NCBI GenBank assembly: GCA_029265905.1
Contig: JAJUGR010000003.1
Location: forward strand, 1 to 64,000
Direction: 5' to 3'
Length of the DNA stretch: 64,000 nucleotides
Source: Sporomusaceae bacterium
Lineage (GTDB): Bacteria; Bacillota; Negativicutes; Acidaminococcales; JAJUGR01
Shown here: piece after piece, positions 8,912-16,282 of the stretch
Numbering within the stretch: position 1 is the first letter of the stretch
How the letters are laid out: each line of letters opens with the position of its first letter
Translations under genes and position numbers: made by a program
Notes under the pieces: model-generated
What the model was told of the DNA's origin: nothing
Seen by the model: the letters and a program-made list of their open reading frames with translations, nothing else
The model's database searches: none

Positions 8912-9694
8912 TTATTTCCCCGATTCGAAACGGAACTCTTGTTCAGGATCGACGAGCGCCAAGACGCGGACGATACAACCGTCGCCGCCCTCCCAGCGCC
9001 AAGGGAAGGCCATGAAGAAGCAGCGCTTGCCAGTCACCTTGTCCAAATCGCCGCCGACGTTTTCAATCCCCGGGATGCCGCCGCCGACCATCAGGTTCTT
9101 GTGCGCATCCTCCCAAAGCGGGAAGTCTTCCTTCGGATCGCGGCCATACGTCTGCTTCCATTCTTCAATCAGGTGCGGCTGCGTCGGCCCAAGGCCATGG
9201 TCGACCAGTTTCGTCGCCATCGGATGGTCGTTGGCTTGGTGGCCGTAACCGACCAATTTCACTTTTTTATCGACCAGCCATTGCGCCCCGGCGCCGCTGA
9301 TGCCGCAGCCGTAAGCAAAGTAATCGTCGCAATCCGCCCATTTGCGATGGAAACCAGTATTGATCATGACGATGTCGCCTTCCTGGATTTTGGGCGTCGC
9401 ATTTTCCAGATCCTCCGGCGTGATGATCCCCCATTTTTCTTTGGGGATCGATACGGCGACGCCGGTTCCGCACAACCGCCACAAAGGGTAGCCCGTAATG
9501 TCCGGCGTATTTTCCGTCACATGCAGCGGCGCATCCATATGGGTGCAACGGTGCATGATCCCTTCCCAGTTGACCTGGTAAATGCCGTCTTTGGCGTGGA
9601 ATTTATCGACGGTTATATTTACGCCCGGCGTAGACGGCCATTCCGGCATAAATTGTTCAAACGTATTGCTGAGGTTATAAATCTGCAAGCTCAT
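8912..9694 (-). CDS. Cyclase-family metal-dependent hydrolase, candidate dihydrophloroglucinol cyclohydrolase (copy 1)
   Basis: A 260-residue protein of the cyclase family (kynurenine formamidase-like, PF04199). The metal-binding signature is present as HRCTHMDAPLHV; Cys replaces the usual Gly of HxGTHxDxPxH. A second conserved block is QANDHPMATKLVDHG. Family members hydrolyse cyclic or amide bonds with Mn or Zn. In the phloroglucinol pathway known from Clostridium scatologenes, a cyclase-family enzyme opens dihydrophloroglucinol to 3-hydroxy-5-oxohexanoate. The BKACE gene upstream and the transhydroxylase support that role here. Start 9694 follows AGGGAG. Which of the two adjacent copies is the ring opener is unknown. 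Confidence 0.75.
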   Translation of the reverse strand: MSLQIYNLSNTFEQFMPEWPSTPGVNITVDKFHAKDGIYQVNWEGIMHRCTHMDAPLHVTENTPDITGYPLWRLCGTGVAVSIPKEKWGIITPEDLENATPKIQEGDIVMINTGFHRKWADCDDYFAYGCGISGAGAQWLVDKKVKLVGYGHQANDHPMATKLVDHGLGPTQPHLIEEWKQTYGRDPKEDFPLWEDAHKNLMVGGGIPGIENVGGDLDKVTGKRCFFMAFPWRWEGGDGCIVRVLALVDPEQEFRFESGK

Positions 9695-9719
9695 CGTATG
9701 CACTCCCTTACTTTGTCAA

Positions 9720-10526
9720 TTATTCCTCACCGGAATCAATCCGGCAGGTCCCGGCCGGATCGACCATTGCCACAAACCGCACCGGACAAGCGTCACCGCG
9801 TTTGAACTTCCAAGGCGTTGCGACAAACGTGGCGCGTTTCCCCAGCAACAGGTCGACGTCGCCGCCGACTTGTTCGATCGTCGGAATGCCTGCACCCAAG
9901 AGGGTTTTGTGGGCGACATTCCACTCGCCATGCTCCTTTTTGGGGTCGAGTCCGGTGGCCGCCTGGTAATCAACAGCCAAGCGGCGCATCGTCGGGCCGC
10001 CGCGATGCGGCCCTAAAGAAGTCGCCAAGGGGTGGTCAACCTGCTGCGTGTCGACAGCAACCATTTTGCAGTCTTTTTTGACGAGCCACTCGGCGGCGTC
10101 TTTGCTCAGCCCCGGGCATTCACCGAAATACTCCAGCGCATCGGAATACTTGTGATGCCAGCCGGTGACGATAACGACGATATCGCCCTGCTGAACCGCC
10201 GGCGTCGCCGCTTCGAGGTCCGCTGCCGTAATCACTTCGTAGCTTTTTTTCGGGATGCTCAGCACAACGCCGTTGCCAAAAAAGCGGTCTTCCGGCAGAT
10301 CGGCCAAATCTGCTCCGCGCTGAATCATATGCAGCGGGGCGTTCATATGCGTGCCGGTATGCATATTCGTATTGATTTTCCAAGCCAGCACGCCGTGCTG
10401 GGAATGTTTTACGCCGCGAACCATTCTCACGTCCGTTTGGCCAGGATAAGACGGAACGCCTAGCCCCCAAACATGGCTGAGTTCTAACAATTGCAAGCCC
10501 GTAACAGGATCTGTAACAAACGACAT
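9720..10526 (-). CDS. Cyclase-family metal-dependent hydrolase, candidate dihydrophloroglucinol cyclohydrolase (copy 2)
   Basis: A 268-residue cyclase-family protein with the more usual motif HTGTHMNAPLHM (Asn in place of Asp) and the paired block TQQVDHPLATSLGPH. It is clearly homologous to, but divergent from, the product of the next gene (8912-9694); both keep GDIV.I.TG.H and LVDPE/MVDPA-like C-termini. The start is ATG 10526 after AAGGAG. Two hydrolases may handle different ring-reduced intermediates, or form a hetero-oligomer. Function is inferred from family and operon context. Confidence 0.75.
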   Translation of the reverse strand: MSFVTDPVTGLQLLELSHVWGLGVPSYPGQTDVRMVRGVKHSQHGVLAWKINTNMHTGTHMNAPLHMIQRGADLADLPEDRFFGNGVVLSIPKKSYEVITAADLEAATPAVQQGDIVVIVTGWHHKYSDALEYFGECPGLSKDAAEWLVKKDCKMVAVDTQQVDHPLATSLGPHRGGPTMRRLAVDYQAATGLDPKKEHGEWNVAHKTLLGAGIPTIEQVGGDVDLLLGKRATFVATPWKFKRGDACPVRFVAMVDPAGTCRIDSGEE

Positions 10527-10561
10527 ACTCTTCACTCCTTGCTCTATTGATACGATCGTTA

Positions 10562-11404
10562 TTATTGATGCTTTTTCAGGCCGAGCAATTCACGCGCGTC
10601 TTGCGCCGTAGCGATCTCCCGCCCCGCCATTTTCCCGTATTCGACAGCACGGGCCACGAGCTGGGCATTAGTGGCATGGACGCCTTTTTCCAAAAACACG
10701 TTGTCTTCCAACCCGACGCGCAAGCCATCGCACCCGGCTGCCAAGCCAGCCAGCATCATCGGCACATGGGCTTTGCCGATGCCAGTAATCGACCAGGTAG
10801 AGCCGGCCGGAATCTTTGGCAGCAAATACGCCAGGGTTTCCAAGTTGCCCGGCATGCCGCCCGGCACGTCAAGCACGAACTGGCAGTGGATCGGCGCTTT
10901 GAGGAAACCTTTTTTCAGATAGTATTCAACGTTGCCAATCATACCGGCATCGAAGATTTCCACTTCCGGCTTGATTTCAAGCTCTTGGCATTTGGCGCCG
11001 AGTTTCTCCAGAAATGACGGCGTATTTAAAAACACGTAGCTGTTCGCCCAATTCATCGAGCCCGGATCATAAGAGCACATTTCCGGCATCAGCACCGGCA
11101 AGTGGGCAACGCGCATTTCTTCGGTAAAGGCGCTGCCAGACGTAGTCAAGTTCAATACGGCATCGAGATTTTCATCCGCGAGCGCTTGGCGCACCTTCTG
11201 CACGACCTCAACGAAGCGGTTCGTTTCCATCGTGTTTTTGCCGTTGTCATCGCGCACATGGAGGTGAATGACCGAGGCGCCGGCTTTTGCACAAGCAACA
11301 GCGTCAGCCGCAATTTCCTCCGGCGTAATGGGCACATACGGAGTCTGCGCTTTCGTCGTGCCTGCGCCGCACAAGGCGGCCGTGATAATCAGTTTTTTCG
11401 CCAT
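10562..11404 (-). CDS. Beta-keto acid cleavage enzyme (BKACE, DUF849), candidate triacetate acetoacetate-lyase
   Basis: A 280-residue TIM-barrel enzyme of the BKACE family, first known as 3-keto-5-aminohexanoate cleavage enzyme. The opening KLIITAALCGAGTT and the metal-binding HLHVRDDNG are characteristic. BKACEs condense a beta-keto acid with acetyl-CoA and release acetoacetate plus a new CoA ester. In anaerobic phloroglucinol breakdown a BKACE splits triacetate (3,5-dioxohexanoate) with acetyl-CoA to acetoacetate and acetoacetyl-CoA. The adjacent cyclases, CoA transferase and thiolases fit this exactly. Lysine fermentation is the alternative, but its aminomutase and dehydrogenase genes are absent. 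Confidence 0.85.
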   Translation of the reverse strand: MAKKLIITAALCGAGTTKAQTPYVPITPEEIAADAVACAKAGASVIHLHVRDDNGKNTMETNRFVEVVQKVRQALADENLDAVLNLTTSGSAFTEEMRVAHLPVLMPEMCSYDPGSMNWANSYVFLNTPSFLEKLGAKCQELEIKPEVEIFDAGMIGNVEYYLKKGFLKAPIHCQFVLDVPGGMPGNLETLAYLLPKIPAGSTWSITGIGKAHVPMMLAGLAAGCDGLRVGLEDNVFLEKGVHATNAQLVARAVEYGKMAGREIATAQDARELLGLKKHQ

Positions 11405-11493
11405 AATTGCATCACCTGTTCCTTCTCATTTTTATTTTTGTATGTTCAATTTGCCGTTGAAGCCTCTCTAATTCAGCGGCAAACCAGGTTTCC

Positions 11494-12141
11494 CTATACC
11501 CGCATAGTTGTTAGATTTGCCGCAACCTTGTAATCGGCTGCCGTCAGCGCGCGAACCGTATCCAACTCAGCGCCGGGCGCAAGCTCCGTGAGCACAAGCC
11601 CCTCGGGGCGAACGTGAAACACCGCCAGATTCGTGACGATCATGTCGACCTCGCCGCGCGCGGTCAGCGGCAACGAGCACTTTTTGACAATTTTGGCCGA
11701 ACCGTCTTTGCCGGCATGCTCCATGGCCACAATGACCCGCTTGGCGCCGACCACCAGGTCCATGGCCCCGCCCATGCCAGGCACCATTTTCCCCGGCACC
11801 ATCCAGTTGGCCAGGTTGCCCGCCTCGTCAACCTCCAGCGCCCCCAGCACGGTCGCATCCAAATGCCGCCCCCGCACAATCGCAAACGACAGCGCGCTAT
11901 CGAACATCGCGCTGCCGCGCTTGCAGGTCACAAGGCTCGCGCCGGCGTTCGTCAGATCCGGGTCAGTCGCGCCGTCTGCCGGACCGAGGCCGGTAAAACC
12001 GTTTTCCGAATGCAAGGTGACGTCGATGTCCGCCGGAATATAATCGGCCACCAGCGTCGGTATGCCGATCCCCAAGTTGACGACGTCGCCGTCTTTAAAC
12101 TCCTGCGCTACGCGCTTTGCAATCAAAGTCCGATTGTCCAT
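11494..12141 (-). CDS. Acetoacetate-type CoA transferase, subunit B
   Basis: A 215-residue beta subunit of a family I 3-oxoacid CoA transferase (AtoA/ScoB type). The catalytic glutamate is Glu46 in SENGFTGLGP; GIGIPTL and the later GGAMDLV block are conserved. It follows the A subunit by 17 bp with a strong GGGGAGG site. The pair would move CoA from an acyl-CoA (acetyl-, butyryl- or succinyl-CoA) to acetoacetate released by the BKACE, giving acetoacetyl-CoA for the thiolase. The CoA donor cannot be read from sequence. Confidence 0.9.
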   Translation of the reverse strand: MDNRTLIAKRVAQEFKDGDVVNLGIGIPTLVADYIPADIDVTLHSENGFTGLGPADGATDPDLTNAGASLVTCKRGSAMFDSALSFAIVRGRHLDATVLGALEVDEAGNLANWMVPGKMVPGMGGAMDLVVGAKRVIVAMEHAGKDGSAKIVKKCSLPLTARGEVDMIVTNLAVFHVRPEGLVLTELAPGAELDTVRALTAADYKVAANLTTMRV

Positions 12142-12158
12142 CAGCCTCCCCCTCCCCG

Positions 12159-12806
12159 CTACCCTTGTACGATATAATCGACGAATATGCCCGGCACCAT
12201 GACATCGTCCGGATCGATGCTGCCGGCCGGAACAATCTCCTGCGCCTCCACCATCACCGTGTTGGCAGCCGTGGCGATAAGCGGGTTGAAATTGCGCGCC
12301 GAGCGGCGGAAGATCAGATTGCCTTTTTCATCTGCAGTTTGCGCTTTCAGCAGCGCAAACTCAGCCAAGAGCGGTTTTTCCAGCAAATATTCCCGGCCGT
12401 CGACAACAACCGTCTGCTTGCCTTCCGCCACGACCGTGCCCAAGCCGGTCGGCGTCAGCACCCCGCCCAGTCCGGCGCCGCCGGCCCGGATTCGTTCCGC
12501 CAGCGTGCCCTGCGGAACGAGCTCCACTTCAACTTCGCCGCTATGCATCTGCCGGCCAGTTTCCGGGTTCGTCCCGATGTGCGAAGCAATGACTTTCTTG
12601 ACCTGCTTGTTGACGATCAGCCTGCCGATCCCCTTGTCGGGGAAGGCCGTGTCATTAGCAATAACAGTCAGGTTATTTACCTTTTTTTCTACCAGCGCAT
12701 CAACAAAAGCTTCCGGCGTGCCAACGCCCAGGAAGCCGCCAAACATGATGGTGGCGTTATCGCTGATCCGTTCCAGCGCCGCTTGCATCGTAATAATCTT
12801 ATTCAT
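12159..12806 (-). CDS. Acetoacetate-type CoA transferase, subunit A
   Basis: A 215-residue alpha subunit (AtoD/ScoA type), recognised by TIMFGGFLGVGTPE near the N-terminus, FPDKGIGRLIVNKQVKKVIASHIGTNPE, and the C-terminal DVMVPGIFVDYIVQ. Start 12806 has a GGAGGT site at ideal distance; the open frame continues 51 codons upstream into the previous gene and is not coding there. It overlaps the end of the MFS gene by 8 bp, so the two are translationally coupled. Acts with the subunit B gene that follows. Confidence 0.9.
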   Translation of the reverse strand: MNKIITMQAALERISDNATIMFGGFLGVGTPEAFVDALVEKKVNNLTVIANDTAFPDKGIGRLIVNKQVKKVIASHIGTNPETGRQMHSGEVEVELVPQGTLAERIRAGGAGLGGVLTPTGLGTVVAEGKQTVVVDGREYLLEKPLLAEFALLKAQTADEKGNLIFRRSARNFNPLIATAANTVMVEAQEIVPAGSIDPDDVMVPGIFVDYIVQG

Positions 12807-14082
12807 CTTTACCTCCAGCACGCTGTAATGCCGCCCGCTCGCGCAGCGTCGGTTTGCCTGCCGCAGCAGCCTTGAAACTGCCTTGCGGCGCACGGATGTA
12901 CAGCGGAATGATGCTGCTGACCAGCGCCAAGCCGCCCAGCAGGTAAAACCCTTGCTCATAAGCCCCAGCAGCCGTCTTGATCCAGCCGCTCAGGTATGGC
13001 CCGATAATCGCCGCCACCGCAATACCCGTGGACGCCAAGCCAAAGTTGACACCAAAGTGTCGGGGCCCAAAAAAATCGCCAACAACCGCCGACACCTGCG
13101 GAATCGTACCGCCGTAACCTATCCCGATCAAGACAGCGGAAACAAGCAGTCCGGCAAAACCGAACCGCGGTACGCTGAGAGCCAGGCTGAGCATCGCGAT
13201 CGTCATGACGACTCCCGCCAGCATCATCGCAAACCGCCGTCCGGCCTGATCGGCCAGATAGCCAAATGCCACCCGACCGCAAGCGTTGCTGATGGCAAGC
13301 CCGCCCATCGCCAGCGCCGCCGCCGGAGCCGGCACGCCCTGCTCAACGCCGAACGGCACGATGTGCCCCAGCGCCGACTGTCCGCCGGCGATAATAAACA
13401 AATGCCAAATCCACAAGCCCCAAAAGGCCGGCATCCGCACCACTTCACGCCACACATAGTTTCGTTTTTGAACGGCCGTCAAACCAGCGTCGTCTCGCGC
13501 CACTGGCAGCGGCCCCGGACTGCGCAGCAGTTGGCCGGCGCCGACAAGGAGCACCAGTGCGCTGGCGCCCAGCAGTTGAAACACGACCCGCCAGCCAATT
13601 TTTTGAAACAGCGGGGCAACCAATACGCCCAGCGCCATGCTGCCGACACCGGTCCCCACCATAAGGAGGCCGGTAACCAAGCCGCGCTTTTCCGGGAACC
13701 ACCTGACAACCGTAGCAATGATGCAGTTATAGAGCAGACCAATCGCCAAGCCGCACAAAAAACCATAGGCAAGATACAGCTGCCACAATCGACCGGTCAG
13801 CGCCACCGCAAAGAAGCCGAGGCCCAGCAACCCGCCCGCCACGGTTGCCGTCAACCGGGGCCCCTGGCGGTCGACCAGTGGACCGCCAAGCAGAATGCCA
13901 ATAGAAAAGCTGATCATCGCCAGGCTGTAGGCCAAGGTCGTCTGATCGCGCCGCCAGCCGAACTCCTGTTCCATCGGCAGCACGAAGATCGACCAGGAAT
14001 CCAAGCACCCCAACACTAGCATCATTGCAAAGCCAATCGCCACAAACCGCCAGCGGCCGCCGCAAATCGCCATGCGCGCCAT
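12799..14082 (-). CDS. MFS transporter, OFA-like (oxalate/formate antiporter family)
   Basis: A 427-residue carrier with 12 predicted helices. The N-terminus (SWSIFVLPMEQEFGWRRDQTTLAYS) and the GGPLVDRQGPR loop resemble the OFA/monocarboxylate group of the MFS. The start at 14082 overlaps the stop of the thiolase gene as TAATG. Sited inside the catabolic operon, it may export short-chain acids such as acetate or exchange substrate and product. Actual substrate unknown. Confidence 0.8.
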   Translation of the reverse strand: MARMAICGGRWRFVAIGFAMMLVLGCLDSWSIFVLPMEQEFGWRRDQTTLAYSLAMISFSIGILLGGPLVDRQGPRLTATVAGGLLGLGFFAVALTGRLWQLYLAYGFLCGLAIGLLYNCIIATVVRWFPEKRGLVTGLLMVGTGVGSMALGVLVAPLFQKIGWRVVFQLLGASALVLLVGAGQLLRSPGPLPVARDDAGLTAVQKRNYVWREVVRMPAFWGLWIWHLFIIAGGQSALGHIVPFGVEQGVPAPAAALAMGGLAISNACGRVAFGYLADQAGRRFAMMLAGVVMTIAMLSLALSVPRFGFAGLLVSAVLIGIGYGGTIPQVSAVVGDFFGPRHFGVNFGLASTGIAVAAIIGPYLSGWIKTAAGAYEQGFYLLGGLALVSSIIPLYIRAPQGSFKAAAAGKPTLRERAALQRAGGKDE

Positions 14083-15272
14083 TACGCCAGCTCAACAACG
14101 GTGGCGATGCCCTGTCCGCCGGCAATGCAGAGCGTCGCCGCGCCGTACCGCACCTGCCGTTTCATCATTTCGTGGATCAGCGTCGTCAGAATCCGGGCGC
14201 CGGAGCAGCCGAGCGGATGACCCAGCGCAATTGCGCCGCCATTGACGTTAACAATGTGCGGATTCAGGCCCAGTTCCTTGATCACGGCCAGGCTCTGTGC
14301 GGCAAACGCCTCATTCAATTCAATCAAGCCAAGGTCGCCCAGCGACAAGCCAGCTGTTGTCAGTGCCTTGCGCATGGCCGGCGCCGGTCCGATCCCCATG
14401 ATTTCCGGCGATACGCCGGCCGAAGCGTGGCCGCGCAAAATCGCCAATGGCGCTAAGTTGTTCTTTTTCGCTTCCTTGGCCGACATAACAACCAAGCTCG
14501 CCGCGCCGTCGTTGCGGCCGGAAGCGTTGCCCGCCGTCACGCTGCCGCCCGCCTTAAACACTGGTTTTAATTTCGCCAGTTGCTCGAGCGTCGTTTGGCG
14601 CGGGAACTCATCCGTATCAAACACGATCGGATCGCCCTTTTTCTGCGGTATTACCACCGGTACGATCTCGTCGCGAAAACGCCCTTGGCGAATCGCCTGC
14701 GCCGCCTTTTCCTGGCTCGCCAGTGCAAACGCATCCTGCTCTTCACGGCTGATGCCGTATCTTTCTGCCAGGTTTTCCGCCGTCAGTCCCATCGTCAAGT
14801 CGCCGTACACCTCACGCGGCTGCGAGCGCGGCTGGCTTTCCGTATTGGAGTCGACAAGCACGCTGTTGCCGGACCCATATCCGTACCGCGCGCCGCGCAA
14901 GTAATACGGCGCGTTGCTCATGCTTTCCGTGCCACCGGCGACTACCACATCCGCCCGCCCGCACATAATGGCCTCAGCGGCGTTGTTAACTGCTTGCAGG
15001 CCTGATCCGCACTGTCGCATGACCGTATAGGCCGGCGTTTCAATCGGAATTCCCGCCCGCAGCGCCGCGACCCGGGCGATATTCGGCGCATCCGCACTCT
15101 GCTTCGTCTGCCCAAAAATGACTTCATCTATTTTCGCAGCGTCAATCTGGGCACGCTTTACTGATTCCTTCATGACAAGCGTAGCCAACTCTTCCGGCTG
15201 CACAGTTTTCAACGTCCCACCGATTTTCCCCATGGCCGTACGCACGGCGCTTACAATAACTACCTCTTCCAC
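14082..15272 (-). CDS. Acetyl-CoA C-acetyltransferase (thiolase), second copy
   Basis: A 396-residue type II thiolase. Nucleophile Cys88 in RQCGSGLQAV, then ALGHPLGCSGAR (His) and LCIAGGQG (Cys). It differs from the thiolase at 6260-7441 throughout, so this is not a recent duplication; the two may prefer acetoacetyl-CoA and a longer 3-ketoacyl-CoA. A 156-bp gap separates it from the transhydroxylase small subunit; the gap holds a CCGCCCT/AGGGCGG inverted repeat but no T-run, so read-through is likely. Confidence 0.93.
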   Translation of the reverse strand: MEEVVIVSAVRTAMGKIGGTLKTVQPEELATLVMKESVKRAQIDAAKIDEVIFGQTKQSADAPNIARVAALRAGIPIETPAYTVMRQCGSGLQAVNNAAEAIMCGRADVVVAGGTESMSNAPYYLRGARYGYGSGNSVLVDSNTESQPRSQPREVYGDLTMGLTAENLAERYGISREEQDAFALASQEKAAQAIRQGRFRDEIVPVVIPQKKGDPIVFDTDEFPRQTTLEQLAKLKPVFKAGGSVTAGNASGRNDGAASLVVMSAKEAKKNNLAPLAILRGHASAGVSPEIMGIGPAPAMRKALTTAGLSLGDLGLIELNEAFAAQSLAVIKELGLNPHIVNVNGGAIALGHPLGCSGARILTTLIHEMMKRQVRYGAATLCIAGGQGIATVVELA

Positions 15273-15428
15273 ATCTATTCCTCCATTCGCCTTGCCGAAT
15301 CAGAACCGTCGGCTCGTCATCGGATTAACGGGCAGCCGCCCTTGGCACTTGCGCATCATTCGCTTTGCCTGAGGGCGGCCATCCGTCGCTGTCCTAGGCA
15401 GCTATTGCACTCTGCTTGCTGCGCTTAT

Positions 15429-16280
15429 TCACCGCGGTTCGAGCATGAGCGCGCCGATATTCAGGCTGGCATACGTCCGCACCGTCATTTCTTTGGCGTA
15501 GTAGCCTTCGTATTCGGCCTTGACAACGTAATTTTTATTAACCGCCAGGTTTTTGAACTCAAAGTCACCGAAAAAGTCTGTTTTTGTTTCCACCTGGCAC
15601 GCGGCCTCGTCTTTGGCCGTCAACGTCACTTTCGCGCCCTTCAGGCATTCGCCCGGCTTGTCAGCCAGCAACACTTCCCCAGCAATGAATGGCTTGGGCA
15701 GGCTGATGTACCGCGTCGTGGCGGCCACGCCAAGTTCGGGCTTGAACACTTCCGCTTTGGCGCCTTTTTGCGCCAGCAGCTTAGCAGCGGGACTGGTTTC
15801 GTCCGCCAAATCACCGAATACCAGCGCACCGGTCGGACAAGCCTCCGCACAGCGCGTCGTTTTTTCGCCGTTATCGAGCATGTGCGCGCACATCGTGCAC
15901 TTTTGGGGCAATTGAGCAGCCTCATTCCAATACACGGCGCGGTACGGGCAGGCGTTGACGATCGACTTGCAGCCTTTTGCTTTTTCCGGATCAATGATGA
16001 CAATTCCGTCTGCGCGGCGGTACACCGCGCCGGCCGGAGCCGGCGCGGCGCAGGGCGTATCCTCGCAATGCTGACACATGTGCGGAATGTAATCGACCTT
16101 GAGCTTGGTTCCTGCTCCATGCTCCACTTCGTTTAATTTGATCCAGGTATGCCCTTTGTCCGGCTGCGCCGCTGCCGTCGGCAAATAATCATTGCCAATG
16201 AATTCATCCTTGCAGGCTAGAAAGCAAGAGTGACAGCCGGTACATTTTTCAACGTCTATAACAAAGCCATACTTAGCCAT
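15429..16280 (-). CDS. Pyrogallol transhydroxylase-type Fe-S (beta) subunit
   Basis: A 283-residue electron-transfer subunit. It has ferredoxin-like Cys clusters CTGCHSCFLAC (Cys about 14-24), CQHCEDTPC, a third around CKSIVNACPY and CTMCAH followed by CAEACP, enough for three [4Fe-4S] clusters. The last 80 residues form an Ig/prealbumin-like carboxypeptidase-regulatory domain (AGEVLLADKPGECLKGAKVTL). That combination matches the small subunit of Pelobacter acidigallici pyrogallol-phloroglucinol transhydroxylase. Start 16280 follows GGGAGGG, which lies inside the end of the large-subunit gene; 2 bp separate the two reading frames. Confidence 0.88.
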   Translation of the reverse strand: MAKYGFVIDVEKCTGCHSCFLACKDEFIGNDYLPTAAAQPDKGHTWIKLNEVEHGAGTKLKVDYIPHMCQHCEDTPCAAPAPAGAVYRRADGIVIIDPEKAKGCKSIVNACPYRAVYWNEAAQLPQKCTMCAHMLDNGEKTTRCAEACPTGALVFGDLADETSPAAKLLAQKGAKAEVFKPELGVAATTRYISLPKPFIAGEVLLADKPGECLKGAKVTLTAKDEAACQVETKTDFFGDFEFKNLAVNKNYVVKAEYEGYYAKEMTVRTYASLNIGALMLEPR

Positions 16281-16282
16281 GG

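Noticed and set aside
10562-11404. Lysine fermentation (3-keto-5-aminohexanoate cleavage) gene
   Set aside because: The family is the same, but no aminomutase, 3,5-diaminohexanoate dehydrogenase or ammonia lyase is nearby; aromatic pathway genes are.
14942-15428. Terminator in the gap between transhydroxylase and thiolase genes
   Set aside because: The CCGCCCT/AGGGCGG repeat has a 26-base loop and no T-run, so it is not a convincing stop; the genes are more likely co-transcribed.
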